Source: Rodentibacter mrazii (GTDB lineage: Bacteria; Pseudomonadota; Gammaproteobacteria; Enterobacterales; Pasteurellaceae). From it: a stretch of 64,000 nucleotides of DNA. Location of the stretch: positions 43,442 to 107,441 of the forward strand of contig NZ_MLHG01000013.1 in the NCBI RefSeq assembly GCF_001998825.1, read 5' to 3'. A model generated the notes under the pieces. That model saw only the letters and a program-made list of their open reading frames with translations. It did not search any database and was not told the origin of the DNA. The number at the start of each line of letters is the position of its first letter. The stretch's first letter is position 1. Below are positions 40,443 through 51,544 of this stretch, piece by piece. Made by a program: the position numbers and the translations under genes.

Positions 40443-41801
40443 TTATTTGCCAATACAAAATGAGCTGAAAATATTACTGAGTAAATCATCCGAGGTAAAT
40501 TGTCCGGTAATTTCACTTAATTGCGCTTGCACCAGACGTAATTCTTCCGCCAATAATTCTCCTGCATGAAATTCCGTTAATTGAACTAAACCAATTTGCA
40601 AATGCTCCGCCGCTTTTTCTAATGCTTCTAAATGGCGACGACGGGCTAAAAATCCGCCTTCAATACCGGTTTGGAATCCCATGGCTTGTTTTAAATGATC
40701 ACGGAGTAACTGCACGCCTTTGTGTGTTTGAGCTGACAAGCGAATGATTTGATAACCGTTTTCTTCACTCAATCCTTCTTGTTCATCAGTTAAATCAATT
40801 TTATTACGCACAATCGTCACAGGAATATTTGTCGGTAATTTCGCTAAAAATTCTGACCGCACTTTTTCAAGATTTTGGCTCTCCGTATCACTACTGTCGA
40901 GCATTAAAATAATACGATCCGCTTGTTCTATTTCTGTCCAAGCACGAGAAATACCGATTCGCTCCACTTCATCAGTAGCCTCACGAAGCCCTGCCGTATC
41001 AATAATATGGAGCGGCATACCATCAATGTGAATATGCTCACGTAAAACATCACGTGTGGTTCCTGCAATATCGGTTACAATCGCGGCTTCACGACCGGCA
41101 AGGGCATTCAATAGACTGGATTTCCCCGCATTCGGACGACCTGCAATCACGACCTTCATCCCCTCACGCAAAATCGCACCTTGCTTTGCTTCACGGCGTA
41201 CATCATCCAGTTGGGTAATAATTCCACGTAAATTCGCTTCAATTTTGCCATCCGCTAAGAAATCAATTTCTTCATCAGGGAAATCGATCGCCGCTTCCAC
41301 ATAGGTTCTCAAATAAATAACCGAATCGACCAAGGCATTGACTTTATGTGAAAATTCACCTTGTAAAGACTTCAACGCCGAACGGGCTGCCTGTTCGGAA
41401 GTGGCATCAATTAAATCGGCGATAGCCTCCGCTTGCGCCAAATCCAATTTATCATTTAAAAAAGCTTGTTCGGAAAACTCCCCCGGACGAGCTAAACGAA
41501 TACCATCAATTTGCAAAATACGTTTCAGTAATAAATCAAGTACAATCTGTCCGCCATGCCCTTGCAATTCCAATACATCTTCACCGGTAAAAGAATTCGG
41601 TGCTTTAAAATAAAGGGCAATGCCTTGGTCTAATACCGTTCCATCAACATCTTTGAAAGGTAAATAGTCCGCCATACGCGGTTTCGGGCATTTACCCAAT
41701 ACGTTGTTCGCAACTTCGCCCGCTAAAGGTCCGGAAATCCTTAAAATACCAATGCCACCCCGCCCCGGTGCTGTGGCTTGTGCAACGATTGTTTCTTTCA
41801 T
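40443..41801 (-). CDS. mnmE: MnmE (TrmE), tRNA U34-modification GTPase
   Basis: 452 residues. N-terminal folate-binding domain, helical domain, G domain with GRPNAGKSS (221-229), [14 protein letters not shown] and NKID, and the invariant C-terminal CIGK. With MnmG it makes cmnm5U34 on tRNAs. The frame is open nine codons upstream; the ATG at 41801 is the family start ([16 protein letters not shown]). Confidence 0.96.
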   Translation of the reverse strand: MKETIVAQATAPGRGGIGILRISGPLAGEVANNVLGKCPKPRMADYLPFKDVDGTVLDQGIALYFKAPNSFTGEDVLELQGHGGQIVLDLLLKRILQIDGIRLARPGEFSEQAFLNDKLDLAQAEAIADLIDATSEQAARSALKSLQGEFSHKVNALVDSVIYLRTYVEAAIDFPDEEIDFLADGKIEANLRGIITQLDDVRREAKQGAILREGMKVVIAGRPNAGKSSLLNALAGREAAIVTDIAGTTRDVLREHIHIDGMPLHIIDTAGLREATDEVERIGISRAWTEIEQADRIILMLDSSDTESQNLEKVRSEFLAKLPTNIPVTIVRNKIDLTDEQEGLSEENGYQIIRLSAQTHKGVQLLRDHLKQAMGFQTGIEGGFLARRRHLEALEKAAEHLQIGLVQLTEFHAGELLAEELRLVQAQLSEITGQFTSDDLLSNIFSSFCIGK

Positions 41802-41851
41802 AAAAAACTCTTTTAAAAATGACCGCACTTGGATGCGCTAAAAAATACAAT

Positions 41852-41872
41852 AGGGTGTATGCTATACACCCT
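41852..41872. repeat. Perfect intergenic palindrome between yidC and mnmE
   Basis: AGGGTGTAT-GCT-ATACACCCT: nine-base arms with a three-base loop and no T run, so a terminator is unlikely. It lies 51 bp upstream of mnmE and could be a repeat or a protein-binding site. Confidence 0.5.
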
Positions 41873-41900
41873 CAGAGATATCATCAATACCCTATGATAG

Positions 41901-41926
41901 AAAAAGGCACCTTTCGATGCCTTTTT
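41901..41926 (-). terminator. yidC terminator
   Basis: AAAAAGGCA (41901-41909) / TGCCTTTTT (41918-41926), eight-base loop, 15 bp after the yidC stop. It ends rpmH-rnpA-yidD-yidC and separates mnmE. Confidence 0.85.
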
Positions 41927-41941
41927 CCACATAATTACGAA

Positions 41942-43561
41942 TTATTTTTTCCGAGAATGTAACCCTTTTTTCTCTAATCCACGGTAAATCAGCTGTTGCT
42001 GTACAATAGTGATTAAGTTAGACACTAACCAGTATAATACCAAACCTGCCGGGAACCAGAGGAAAAAGAACATAAAGATCAATGGCATAAAATTCATCAC
42101 TTTTTGCTGCATTGGATCAGCCACCGGTGTCGGAGACATTTTTTGCAGCAAATACATCGAAATACCCATCAAAATCGGCAGAATGTAATATGGATCTTGT
42201 GCGGATAAATCTTGAATCCAACCAAAGAATGGTGCGTGACGAAGCTCAACGGCTTCCATAAATGTCCAATATAGCGCAATGAAAATCGGCATTTGCAGAA
42301 GAATCGGCAAACAACCGCCTAACGGATTAACTTTTTCCTCTTTATAGAGTTTCATCATTTCTTGGCTCATACGCTGACGATCATCACCAAAACGCTCACG
42401 CATTTCTTGCATTTTTGGCTGTAACATACGCATTTTTGCCATTGAGGTATATTGTGCTTTTGTGAGTGGATATAGAATCGCTTTAACAACAATAGTTACA
42501 CAAATAATCGCCACACCCCAGTTAGAAACGATTCCTTGGATGAAAGTGAGTAACCAGAATAACGGTTTCGCAATAAACCATGCCCAACCATAATCAACAG
42601 TCAAGTCTAAGTTATTTGCCACTTTTGCCATATCATTTTGAAGTTTAGGACCTGTCCATAATGAGCTGGAAATTGTTTCTTGTGCACCTGCAGGAATTGT
42701 CACGACTGGTCCGCGATAACCAATTGAAGCCACATTATTTTTTGTATCAGTGAGGGTATAAAGTTGATTATCCACATCTTGATTCGGAATCCATGCAGAA
42801 ACAAAGTAATGCTGTAATACGGCAACCCAACCGGCTTTGGTATTGATAGAAAGATTCGCATCTTTCATATCAGCGAAACTGTATTTCTTATAATTGGTTT
42901 CTGATGAAGAATAAGCACCACCGGTATAAGTTGGCATTGCTACATTGCCACTACTTTCCACTAATGTATGTTTTAATTGACCATAAGGCTCTACTTCAAT
43001 GGTTTCACCGCTTTGGTTATTGATTTTATAATCTACACCAAGATCATAACTACCGCGTTTTAACACAAACACTTTTTGATAGGTTACCCCATCTTTTTCA
43101 AAAATTAATGGAATAGAAAGGGAATCTTGTCCTTCGGCTAATTTGAAATGATCACCTTCAATTTGATATTGTGCGCGACCGGATTTGGTATCAATCCCAT
43201 TTTTACCAATCAAGCCACTTTGTGCGATATAAATATGTTCCGGAGAATCTTTTAGCAGCACAAATGGTGTTTTAGAATCTAACTCTGCATCATATTTTAA
43301 GAGTTCAGAACTCACTACATCACCACCTAGAATATCTACTTTTAGACGTAGAACATCATTTTCAAGGGTGATAATACGACCTTTAACCGCTGAATCAGGA
43401 GCAATTTGTGTTGATGAAGAGGAACTTGCAGGTACATCTGAAGTAATTGAAGTTGTTTGTTCAGCTGCCGGAGGTGGATTTTTATCCATTTGCCACTGCT
43501 GATAAACAAGGAAAGAAATAAACATTAGCGCTAACACTAACAGGCTACGTCTTGAGTCCAT
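41942..43561 (-). CDS. yidC: YidC, membrane protein insertase
   Basis: 539 residues: N-terminal helix, large periplasmic beta domain (about 55-340) and a C-terminal core of five helices (about 350-530) with [20 protein letters not shown] in the cytoplasmic hairpin and a basic tail. It inserts membrane proteins alone or with SecYEG. The start overlaps the yidD stop by one base. Confidence 0.97.
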   Translation of the reverse strand: MDSRRSLLVLALMFISFLVYQQWQMDKNPPPAAEQTTSITSDVPASSSSSTQIAPDSAVKGRIITLENDVLRLKVDILGGDVVSSELLKYDAELDSKTPFVLLKDSPEHIYIAQSGLIGKNGIDTKSGRAQYQIEGDHFKLAEGQDSLSIPLIFEKDGVTYQKVFVLKRGSYDLGVDYKINNQSGETIEVEPYGQLKHTLVESSGNVAMPTYTGGAYSSSETNYKKYSFADMKDANLSINTKAGWVAVLQHYFVSAWIPNQDVDNQLYTLTDTKNNVASIGYRGPVVTIPAGAQETISSSLWTGPKLQNDMAKVANNLDLTVDYGWAWFIAKPLFWLLTFIQGIVSNWGVAIICVTIVVKAILYPLTKAQYTSMAKMRMLQPKMQEMRERFGDDRQRMSQEMMKLYKEEKVNPLGGCLPILLQMPIFIALYWTFMEAVELRHAPFFGWIQDLSAQDPYYILPILMGISMYLLQKMSPTPVADPMQQKVMNFMPLIFMFFFLWFPAGLVLYWLVSNLITIVQQQLIYRGLEKKGLHSRKK

Positions 43562-43821
43562 TATTTTTTCTCATCGTTATTATTGGTTTTTGGTGGAACC
43601 GGATCGAATCCACCCTCGTTCAAAGGGTGACATTTTAATACACGTTTTAGTGTAAGCCAACCACCTTTTAACAATCCGTGTGTTTTTAACGCTTCAATGC
43701 CATAACATGAACAAGTAGGAACAAATCGACAACGCGGACCGAGCAAAGGACTGATCGTCATTTGATAAATTCGGATTAAACCAATTAAGATTTTTGAGCC
43801 AAACGAATGTGTCGCTGCCAT
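43561..43821 (-). CDS. yidD: YidD, membrane protein insertion efficiency factor
   Basis: 86 residues with an amphipathic N-terminus and the conserved [21 protein letters not shown] segment (given in part: [10 protein letters not shown]), three conserved cysteines. It helps YidC-dependent insertion. It overlaps rnpA by 36 bp in another frame, the usual arrangement. Confidence 0.95.
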   Translation of the reverse strand: MAATHSFGSKILIGLIRIYQMTISPLLGPRCRFVPTCSCYGIEALKTHGLLKGGWLTLKRVLKCHPLNEGGFDPVPPKTNNNDEKK

Positions 43822-44144
43822 AATTTTTCTAACGTTTGACGAAATGTAACCTTATCAAGCTTCGCAATTCCACCTTTTGCGACAAAAACAAAATCACTAG
43901 CAGGTAACTGATGCTGATACAAACGAAAACTTTCACGCACTAAGCGCTTAATTCGATTGCGATCATGCGCGCGTTTCAAATGTTTTTTTGCGACAGTTAA
44001 ACCTAAGCGGGGATGTTCAAGATTATTTTTTCTTGCGAGGATACTCAGTTCAGGCGTGCTAGCTCGAAACGGTTGTTCAAAGACATTTTTGAATTGAAGG
44101 GGAGTCAGCAAACGTAACTCCCTAGAAAAGTTTAGCTTAACCAC
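43785..44144 (-). CDS. rnpA: RNase P protein component RnpA
   Basis: 119 residues with the RNR signature [16 protein letters not shown] (near 59-74). It binds the M1 RNA to mature tRNA 5' ends. It lies 12 bp after rpmH in the universal rpmH-rnpA-yidD-yidC order. Confidence 0.97.
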   Translation of the reverse strand: MVKLNFSRELRLLTPLQFKNVFEQPFRASTPELSILARKNNLEHPRLGLTVAKKHLKRAHDRNRIKRLVRESFRLYQHQLPASDFVFVAKGGIAKLDKVTFRQTLEKLWQRHIRLAQKS

Positions 44145-44156
44145 TAAGAATAGCGA

Positions 44157-44291
44157 TTATGCAGATAAACTTTTACGACCTTTAGCACGACGACGGGCTA
44201 AAACTTGACGGCCGTTTTTAGTTGCCATACGAGCACGAAAACCGTGAGTACGGCTACGTTTTAATACAGAAGGTTGGAATGTACGTTTCAT
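44157..44291 (-). CDS. rpmH: 50S ribosomal protein L34
   Basis: 44 residues: [18 protein letters not shown], then [20 protein letters not shown] and the end RKSLSA. This is a complete L34, very basic as expected. It heads the rpmH-rnpA-yidD-yidC operon, divergent from dnaA. Confidence 0.98.
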
Positions 44292-44614
44292 TTTAATTTA
44301 CCTAAATCTCAAATGTTTACTGTTTTGAATCCAAAACAAATAAGGGTTATAAAAAATAGGACGTAATTCTAATCATAAATCAGGTGTTCGTCAAACTAAG
44401 AAAGGAAATTTTTAAAAAACAATCTTGCCTCTCTCCAAAATCATCGCAATCACACATAATTCAAATAAAATATAGAATCACCTTTTTAGCTTTTTCCCGT
44501 TTCTTAAGAAGATTTTTTGCCAAGATTATTGTAGAATCTCTAAAATTTTTGATTGTACTTATATCGTATATCCAATTTATTATAAGTGGAAAGCAGCATT
44601 AAGGATAGTTTATA
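44292..44614. promoter_or_regulatory. Divergent rpmH/dnaA control region
   Basis: 323 AT-rich bp that must carry the promoters of both divergent operons. A possible dnaA promoter is TTGTAC (44553-44558), 17-bp spacer, TTTATT (44576-44581). AAGGA before the dnaA GTG is clear. I found no exact DnaA box (TTATNCACA) on either strand, so neither autoregulation by DnaA nor an origin is supported. Confidence 0.5.
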
Positions 44615-45979
44615 GTGAGCCTCTCTAATCTTTGGCAAGATTGCCTTTCTCAATTACAAGATCAAGTTTCCGCTACCGATTTAAGCACTTGGCTTCGTCC
44701 ATTACAAGCTGATACGGTCTCTCAAGATAAAATCGTACTTTATGCTTCAAATATGTTTGTAAAAGGTTGGGTTGAAACCCATTACCTCAAACAAATTCAT
44801 CAAATTTGCCAAACACTTTCACAAAATCCAAATTTACAAATTATCCTTAAGGAAGGGGTAAAACCAACTCCAAAAGCCATTATTAAACCTACGATACAAT
44901 CGGCTGAAAGTGCGGTCAATTCCGATGATAAAACTGAAATAGAAAAATCGTTGAAATTCGACTCACATCTAAATACCAAGCATGTGTTTGAAAACTTTGT
45001 CGAAGGTAAATCAAACCAATTAGCCCGCGCAGTCGGACAAAAATTGGCACAAGCGCCCGGAGAGGCTACTGCAAATCCGTTCTTCTTATATGGAGGAACA
45101 GGGCTAGGAAAAACCCACTTATTGCACGCTATTGGTAACGGTATCTTGGCAAATAAGCCCAATGCTCGGGTACTTTATATTCACGCCAACAATTTTATGC
45201 AACACATGGTAAAAGCAATGCGTGACAATAATATGGATCAATTCAAAAAGTTCTATCGTTCACTTGATGCCCTTTTAGTGGATGATATTCAGTTTTTTGC
45301 CGAAAAAGAAAAAACTCAAGAGGAATTTTTCCATATTTTCAATAACTTATTTGAAACCGGTCGCCAAATCATTTTAACCTCTGATCGCTACCCGAAAGAA
45401 ATTGAGAAAATTGAAGAGCGTTTAAAATCCCGTTTTGGTTGGGGATTAACTACCGCCATTGAGCCACCTGACTTAGAAACCCGTGTGGCAATATTATTGA
45501 AAAAAGCGGAAGAACATCAAATGCATCTACCGGAAGAGGTGGCATTTTTTATCGCTCAACGTTTACGCACGAATGTACGCGAACTGGAAGGCGCTCTCAA
45601 TCGCGTGAAAGCAATGCAAGATTTTAAAGGCGGTGAGATTAATATTGATTTTGTCCGTGACACCCTGAAAGATATTCTTGCTTTACAAGAGCGTTTGGTA
45701 ACCATTGATAACATTCAGAAAACAGTAGCTGAATACTATCGAATCAAGGTATCGGATTTAAAATCCAAAAGCCGTCAGCGCTCGGTAACACGTCCCCGCC
45801 AAATCGCTATGGCACTGGCAAAAGAATTAACAAATCGCAGTTTGCCGGAAATCGGTCGGGCCTTTGATCGGGATCACACCACCGTGCTGAACGCTTGCCG
45901 TGAAGTGCCAAAATTTCGTGAAAAAGATAACAGCATTCAAGAAGATTGGGCGAATTTAATTCGTACCTTATCCGCATAA
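44615..45979 (+). CDS. dnaA: Chromosomal replication initiator DnaA
   Basis: 454 residues starting at a GTG ([12 protein letters not shown] matches the family start; AAGGA upstream). Domain I 1-80, linker about 80-115, AAA+ domain with Walker [10 protein letters not shown] (160-168) and Walker [11 protein letters not shown], then the C-terminal DNA-binding domain with [14 protein letters not shown] (near 420-435). First gene of dnaA-dnaN-recF. Confidence 0.98.
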   Translation: MSLSNLWQDCLSQLQDQVSATDLSTWLRPLQADTVSQDKIVLYASNMFVKGWVETHYLKQIHQICQTLSQNPNLQIILKEGVKPTPKAIIKPTIQSAESAVNSDDKTEIEKSLKFDSHLNTKHVFENFVEGKSNQLARAVGQKLAQAPGEATANPFFLYGGTGLGKTHLLHAIGNGILANKPNARVLYIHANNFMQHMVKAMRDNNMDQFKKFYRSLDALLVDDIQFFAEKEKTQEEFFHIFNNLFETGRQIILTSDRYPKEIEKIEERLKSRFGWGLTTAIEPPDLETRVAILLKKAEEHQMHLPEEVAFFIAQRLRTNVRELEGALNRVKAMQDFKGGEINIDFVRDTLKDILALQERLVTIDNIQKTVAEYYRIKVSDLKSKSRQRSVTRPRQIAMALAKELTNRSLPEIGRAFDRDHTTVLNACREVPKFREKDNSIQEDWANLIRTLSA

Positions 45980-45988
45980 GGAGCCACT

Positions 45989-47089
45989 ATGCAATTCAGT
46001 ATTTCTAGAGAAAACCTTTTAAAACCGTTACAACAAGTTTGTGGCGTATTGAGCAGTCGCCCAAATATTCCCGTATTAAATAATGTTTTGCTACAGATTA
46101 AAGACAATCGTTTAACCATTACCGGTACTGATTTAGAAGTTGAGCTTTCAACTCAAACTCAGCTTTCCTCCTCTTCCTCTAACGGTAACTTTACTATTCC
46201 GGCAAAAAAGTTCTTAGATATTTGCCGTACTTTATCCGATGAATTTGAAATTACCGTCACATTTGAAGAAGATCGCGCCATCGTACAATCAGGAAGAAGT
46301 AAATTTAACCTTGCTACTCTCCCAGCAGAAGAATATCCAAATCTAACAGACTGGCAATCAGAAGTGGATTTTGCTTTACCACAAAACACCTTACGCCGTT
46401 TAATAGAGGCGACACAATTTTCTATGGCAAACCAAGATGCCCGTTACTTCTTAAACGGAATGAAATTTGAAACGGAAGGTAATTTACTCCGCACCGTTGC
46501 AACCGATGGTCATCGCCTTGCAGTTTGTACTATTGCCCTCGAACAAGAACTGCAAAATCACGCGGTAATTTTGCCACGAAAAGGAGTATTAGAACTCAAT
46601 CGACTGTTGGAAAACACAGAGGAAACGGCCCGTTTACAAATTGGTACCAATAACCTGCGCATCCATTTAAATCATATTATCTTTACATCAAAATTGATTG
46701 ATGGGCGTTTCCCTGATTATCGTCGCGTACTACCACGTAATGCGGATAAAATTGTAGAAGGTAGCTGGGAAGCCTTAAAACAGGCTTTTGTTCGTGCATC
46801 AATTCTTTCTAATGAACGTGTACGTAGCGTACGTTTGAATTTAACCGAAAACCAACTCAAAATTACTGCCTCCAATCCGGAACACGAAGTAGCGGAGGAA
46901 ATTGTGGACGTTATGTATTCCGGCGAAGAATTAGAAGTCGGTTTTAATGTAACTTATATTTTGGATGTATTAAATACCCTAAAATGTCAACAAGTCCGTA
47001 TCCGCTTAACGGATGCCTCATCCAGCTGTCTTATTGAAAATTGTGAAGACAACAGTAGCGAATATGTGATTATGCCGATGCGTCTATAA
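45989..47089 (+). CDS. dnaN: DNA polymerase III beta sliding clamp
   Basis: 366 residues (E. coli 366), three repeated clamp domains, ending in the conserved EYVIMPMRL. It tethers DNA polymerase III and other factors to DNA. It starts 9 bp after dnaA and is followed by recF with one base between. Confidence 0.97.
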   Translation: MQFSISRENLLKPLQQVCGVLSSRPNIPVLNNVLLQIKDNRLTITGTDLEVELSTQTQLSSSSSNGNFTIPAKKFLDICRTLSDEFEITVTFEEDRAIVQSGRSKFNLATLPAEEYPNLTDWQSEVDFALPQNTLRRLIEATQFSMANQDARYFLNGMKFETEGNLLRTVATDGHRLAVCTIALEQELQNHAVILPRKGVLELNRLLENTEETARLQIGTNNLRIHLNHIIFTSKLIDGRFPDYRRVLPRNADKIVEGSWEALKQAFVRASILSNERVRSVRLNLTENQLKITASNPEHEVAEEIVDVMYSGEELEVGFNVTYILDVLNTLKCQQVRIRLTDASSSCLIENCEDNSSEYVIMPMRL

Positions 47090-47090
47090 G

Positions 47091-48182
47091 ATGGCAATTT
47101 CCCGTTTACTGATTGAAAAATTTAGAAATTTAAATGCCGTAGATCTTGAATTAGATCGCGGCTTTAACTTTTTGATCGGCAATAACGGGAGTGGGAAAAC
47201 CAGCCTGTTAGAGGCAATTTTCTATTTAGGTCACGGGCGCTCCTTTAAAAGTGCGGTCACAAATCGCATCATTTCTTATGACGAACCACATTTTACTTTG
47301 TTTGGAAATATTCAAGAAAAGCAACATCAGTGGTCAATAGGATTACAAAAACTTCGTCAAGGCAACACAATTGTAAAAATCAACGGTGAAGATGGAAACA
47401 AAATTTCCGATCTTGCTCACCTCCTTCCTATGCAACTTATCACCCCGGAAGGCTTAACTTTACTCAATGGCGGTCCAAGCTATAGGCGAGCATTTTTAGA
47501 TTGGGGTTTATTCCATCATCACACTCATTTTCATTCTGCTTGGCGCAACCTAAATCGCCTATTAAAACAACGCAATGCGGCACTCAATCAGCATCAACCT
47601 TATTCTGCAATAAAAATTTGGGATATTGAATTATCAAAACTTGCTCACGATGTCAGTGATTGGCGCACAGAATATGCGGAAGCTTTACGTACAGATATTG
47701 AAAAAACCTGCCAACTTTTTTTACCTGAATTAGACATTAGCGTCAGTTTCCATCAGGGTTGGGATAAAGATACCGAATATAGCGATTTACTGGAACAAAA
47801 TTTTGATCGAGATAAAGCCCTTGGCTATACTTTTTCCGGTCCGCAAAAAGCAGATTTTCGTTTCAAAGCGAATGGATTGCCTGTCGAAGATGTACTTTCT
47901 CGCGGACAATTAAAATTACTCATGTGTGCTTTACGCCTCGCCCAAGGGGAACATTTAATGAAAGAAAAGCAACGCCATTGTATTTTTTTAGTTGATGATT
48001 TCGCCTCGGAATTGGATCCGTTTAAACGCACATTACTCGCCGAACGTTTACAACAAAGCGGATCGCAAGTATTTGTGACGGCAATTACACAGAAACAGTT
48101 AAAAGAAATGAAAGCAGAAACTGGAAGATTATTTGAAGTAAAAGATGGTGTTATTTCTCCACTTGAAAAACAAATCAATTAG
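47091..48182 (+). CDS. recF: RecF, gap-repair recombination ATPase
   Basis: 363 residues, SMC-like. Walker A GNNGSGKTS (30-38), signature LSRGQLKLL (near 269) and Walker B IFLVDDFASELD (near 300) are intact. It loads RecA at gaps with RecO and RecR. Last gene of the dnaA operon; gyrB does not follow, unlike in E. coli. Confidence 0.96.
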   Translation: MAISRLLIEKFRNLNAVDLELDRGFNFLIGNNGSGKTSLLEAIFYLGHGRSFKSAVTNRIISYDEPHFTLFGNIQEKQHQWSIGLQKLRQGNTIVKINGEDGNKISDLAHLLPMQLITPEGLTLLNGGPSYRRAFLDWGLFHHHTHFHSAWRNLNRLLKQRNAALNQHQPYSAIKIWDIELSKLAHDVSDWRTEYAEALRTDIEKTCQLFLPELDISVSFHQGWDKDTEYSDLLEQNFDRDKALGYTFSGPQKADFRFKANGLPVEDVLSRGQLKLLMCALRLAQGEHLMKEKQRHCIFLVDDFASELDPFKRTLLAERLQQSGSQVFVTAITQKQLKEMKAETGRLFEVKDGVISPLEKQIN

Positions 48183-48280
48183 TAACTTAGCAAGATCTAA
48201 ACAACCAATGATGAGATTACCCATCACATCAGTTCAAGAAGTTAAGTAAAAAAACGAAAGAATTTAATCTTTATAAAAAA

Positions 48281-48298
48281 GCCCGCAAAAGTGCGGGC
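48281..48298. terminator. Bidirectional terminator between recF and iscX
   Basis: GCCCGC / GCGGGC stem with a six-base loop, preceded by AAAAAA and followed by ATTTTTT, so it works on both strands for the convergent dnaA-dnaN-recF and isc operons. Confidence 0.9.
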
Positions 48299-48303
48299 AT
48301 TTT

Positions 48304-48498
48304 TTACTCATATTCCTCTAACCACTTCAATAAAATGGCTTCAAGAATCGTCTCGTTAGATTTTTGTGGATCATCATCAAAATCTTCTAATTCACAAATC
48401 CACTGATGTAAATCCGTAAAACGGACAGTTTTAGGATCAAGATCAGGGTTGCGATCATACAATTCTTCCGCAATAAGTTGTGAATCCGTCCATTTCAT
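48304..48498 (-). CDS. iscX: IscX (YfhJ), Fe-S assembly regulator
   Basis: 64 acidic residues ending LLKWLEEYE, with [21 protein letters not shown] at the start (E. coli 66). IscX binds IscS and iron and modulates cluster assembly. Last gene of the isc operon; its ATG overlaps the fdx stop by one base. Confidence 0.95.
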   Translation of the reverse strand: MKWTDSQLIAEELYDRNPDLDPKTVRFTDLHQWICELEDFDDDPQKSNETILEAILLKWLEEYE

Positions 48499-48839
48499 TA
48501 GTGTGCCGCCTCATTTGCATGATTAAGATTATATTTTGGGATTTCCACTACTAAATCATCATTCCCCACCACACACTGACAAGAAAGACGGCTATCCATT
48601 TCCAAACCCCAGGCTTTATCCAGCATATCTTCTTCTTGATCGCTGGTTTCATTTAAAGAATCAAATCCTTCACGAATAATCACATGACAGGTCGTGCAAG
48701 CGCAAGAACCGTCACAAGCATGATGAATCTCTACCCCGGCATTATGAGCCACTTCTAATAAGTTATCACCGGCAGCCGCATCCACGACCATACCTTCTGG
48801 GCAAAATTCTTCATTTGGTAAAAAAATCACTTTTGGCAT
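48498..48839 (-). CDS. fdx: Isc-type 2Fe-2S ferredoxin
   Basis: 113 residues. Cluster cysteines fit the family: Cys42, Cys48, Cys51 ([12 protein letters not shown]) and Cys87. It supplies electrons for cluster assembly on IscU. Preceded by hscA across an 86-bp spacer that contains an uptake signal. Confidence 0.96.
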   Translation of the reverse strand: MPKVIFLPNEEFCPEGMVVDAAAGDNLLEVAHNAGVEIHHACDGSCACTTCHVIIREGFDSLNETSDQEEDMLDKAWGLEMDSRLSCQCVVGNDDLVVEIPKYNLNHANEAAH

Positions 48840-48925
48840 AATACTTTCCTTAAATCACAATGATTAAAAAACAGCTTACGTTAAACAATAGGTTAAAACT
48901 CACCTCAATTTAACCGCACTTTTAT

Positions 48926-50785
48926 TTACAGTTTTTCCATATCCGATACATTCTTACCGGTTAAAGCACGATTAATACTGACATTCATTCGTCTTGCGGC
49001 AAACTCTTGTGTGGCAGCATCTAAGGCTTTAATGCCTTGTGCAATGGCATGACGATCACTCCCCAGTTTCACCTCCATCAATTGTTTCAACACTGCTTCA
49101 ATATGATGAAATTCTTCAGTGCTAAGCAATGCGGAACCATCTGCCTGTAATGCCACAATCACACTCTCAATCACACGATCAGCTTCCACACGTTGCTCTG
49201 CCAACTCACGGGCCTGCAAATCTTCTTGTGCATGATCAAAGGAAGATTTGATCATCGCCGTCACTTCCTCATCGGTTAAACCATAAGATGGCTTAATTTG
49301 AATTGATGCTTGCACTTTGGTGGATTTTTCCATCGCTGTAACACTTAATAAACCATCGGCATCCACTTGGTAAGTCACACGAATATGCGCCGCACCGGCT
49401 GCCATTGGCGGAATACCGCGTAAAGTGAAGCGTCCAAGTGAACGGCAATCCGCCACTAATTCACGCTCACCTTGCACCACATGCACGGTCATTGCTGTTT
49501 GACCGTCTTTAAAGGTGGTAAATTCTTGTGCTCGAGCAACAGGAATGGTGGTATTGCGTGGAATAATTTTTTCCACCAAGCCGCCCATGGTTTCAATACC
49601 GAGTGAAAGTGGTACCACATCAAGCAATAGCATATTGGCATCGGTTTTATTGCCGACTAAAATGTCCGCTTGAATCGCCGCCCCAAGTGCCACCACTTTA
49701 TCCGGATCGATAGAAGTGAGTGGGTTTTTGCCAAAAAATTCGCCTACTTGCTCACGAACATAAGGCACACGTGTTGAACCGCCCACCATCACCACTTCTT
49801 GGATTTCATTTGCATCGATATTGGCATCTTTTAATGCTCGGCGACAAGTGAGTAACGAGTGTTTTACAAGTGGATGAATTAATTCATTAAATTGATCACG
49901 CGTCATTGTAATGGAAAAATCTTGCCAAGAAATGACCGCACTTTCCGCCTGACTCAAGGCAACTTTCGCTTGAGCAGCAAGGATTAACAGCTCTCGTTGT
50001 TGATTGACATTTTGTGGTTGGAACTGCGTTTGTGTTACGACCCAATCAGCAATGCAATGGTCAAAATCATCGCCCCCCAATGCCGTATCACCACCTGTTG
50101 CTAATACCTCAAACACGCCTTTAGATAAACGCAGGATGGAAATATCAAAGGTTCCGCCGCCTAAATCATAAACTGCAACAATCCCTTCTTGGCCACTATC
50201 CAAGCCGTACGCCACCGCGGCGGCTGTGGGTTCATTCAATAAGCGTAATACGTTCAAACCCGCCAAACGTGCCGCATCTTTCGTACTTTGGCGTTGCGCA
50301 TCGTCAAAATAGGCAGGAACCGTAATAACAACGCCTGATAGTTCCCCTCCAAGACGTTGTTCTGCGATATGATTCAAATGTGCCAAAATATCGGCAGACA
50401 CTTCCACAGGGCTTTTTTTCCCTTGGTTTGTAAGGATCAATGGCAAGCCATTTTCACTCGCCACAAAATCATAAGGCATATTCAGATAACGTGCCTGCAC
50501 ATCGGTTAAGCTTCGTCCTATTAAGCGTTTTGCAGAAACTATCGTATTTTTAGGATCAGTTGCTGCTTGAGCAAAAGCCTCTACCCCGACTTGTTTTTCC
50601 TTTTTTCCATAATGCACCACGGAAGGAACGAGGCTACGCTCCTGCTCATCATTTAAAATTACGGCTTGACCGCTTCTAACCGAAGCAATCAAGGAATTGG
50701 TTGTCCCTAAATCAATCCCTACCGCTAAACGATGCTGATGAGGCGCTGCGGTCTGTCCGGGTTCTGAAATCTGTAATAATGCCAT
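48926..50785 (-). CDS. hscA: HscA, Hsp70-type chaperone for Fe-S transfer
   Basis: 619 residues (E. coli 616). Hsp70 signatures GIDLGTTNS (near 24-32), [14 protein letters not shown] and [17 protein letters not shown] are present. With HscB it releases clusters from IscU. In most relatives hscB directly precedes hscA; here a DUF2625 gene lies between. Confidence 0.97.
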   Translation of the reverse strand: MALLQISEPGQTAAPHQHRLAVGIDLGTTNSLIASVRSGQAVILNDEQERSLVPSVVHYGKKEKQVGVEAFAQAATDPKNTIVSAKRLIGRSLTDVQARYLNMPYDFVASENGLPLILTNQGKKSPVEVSADILAHLNHIAEQRLGGELSGVVITVPAYFDDAQRQSTKDAARLAGLNVLRLLNEPTAAAVAYGLDSGQEGIVAVYDLGGGTFDISILRLSKGVFEVLATGGDTALGGDDFDHCIADWVVTQTQFQPQNVNQQRELLILAAQAKVALSQAESAVISWQDFSITMTRDQFNELIHPLVKHSLLTCRRALKDANIDANEIQEVVMVGGSTRVPYVREQVGEFFGKNPLTSIDPDKVVALGAAIQADILVGNKTDANMLLLDVVPLSLGIETMGGLVEKIIPRNTTIPVARAQEFTTFKDGQTAMTVHVVQGERELVADCRSLGRFTLRGIPPMAAGAAHIRVTYQVDADGLLSVTAMEKSTKVQASIQIKPSYGLTDEEVTAMIKSSFDHAQEDLQARELAEQRVEADRVIESVIVALQADGSALLSTEEFHHIEAVLKQLMEVKLGSDRHAIAQGIKALDAATQEFAARRMNVSINRALTGKNVSDMEKL

Positions 50786-50810
50786 AATATTTCTTTTCTA
50801 TTTCAATAAG

Positions 50811-51497
50811 TTATCCCACAGAATAAGCCATTTCAAATTTATCTTTTTCAACGAAACAGGCATTATAATGGGTTTCAATATTCACTTCACGTTTTTGGCG
50901 TTGATCTATTGCTATGACTTTATCTTCATTTAAATCCGGGGTGAATACAAACACTTGGTTACCGTCAAGTTGTTTCACTTCTTCTTGCCAATTTTGCCAA
51001 AATAAGCCTTGGTAGAAAGCCTCCAGATCGCCATTTAACGCCCAAGCTAAGAATTCGGTATAAGTAAAATTCAAATTATGCCAAACTAAATCCTTTGGTG
51101 AAAAATAGTAAATTTTACCGAGATTTTCCCCTAAAGAACCGCCATTTAACGCAAAATACCCCCCAATCACATCATCTGCAACCAATAAATACTGAGGTTT
51201 TTCCCCTGATTCTTTGAAAGATTTACTAAAATTCCAATCCATCAGCCCACGTGGTAATTGAAAACTACCCGAGCCTAAAATACGCAACCAACCATAACGA
51301 ATGAGAATACCACCAGTTTCATAAATCACTGCCCCCATAGGGGATGAAGTGGGCATTTGCATAGTAAACAATTCACGTTCGGCACTGGGTTGATCTTTCT
51401 TAATCATTAGACAATGATTGCGAGCCTGTTCAATCCATTTTAAAAGTGTGGGCCAAGCAGAAGCTTCTGGGGAAATCAATTGTTCGAGAGTTTGCAT
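50811..51497 (-). CDS. DUF2625 protein inside the isc operon
   Basis: 228 residues, no signal peptide or membrane segment. The N-terminal part resembles DUF2625 (SAWPTLLKWIEQARN, SSPMGAVIYETGGILI, WLRILGSG). A second half contains VADDVIGGYFALNGG and FYQGLFWQNWQEEV, a pattern often seen in SMI1/KNR4-like folds, though I would not insist on it. Only three cysteines or so, without a cluster motif. The gene is 47 bp after hscB and 25 bp before hscA on the same strand, so it is very likely co-expressed. Function unknown. Confidence 0.8.
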   Translation of the reverse strand: MQTLEQLISPEASAWPTLLKWIEQARNHCLMIKKDQPSAERELFTMQMPTSSPMGAVIYETGGILIRYGWLRILGSGSFQLPRGLMDWNFSKSFKESGEKPQYLLVADDVIGGYFALNGGSLGENLGKIYYFSPKDLVWHNLNFTYTEFLAWALNGDLEAFYQGLFWQNWQEEVKQLDGNQVFVFTPDLNEDKVIAIDQRQKREVNIETHYNACFVEKDKFEMAYSVG

Positions 51498-51544
51498 AAT
51501 AGGATTACATCATTAAAAGTGCGTTCAATTCTCAGCACGCTTTA

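Noticed and set aside
44292..44614. Possible oriC next to dnaA
   Set aside because: No DnaA boxes, no strand switch of genes around it; not supported by the sequence.
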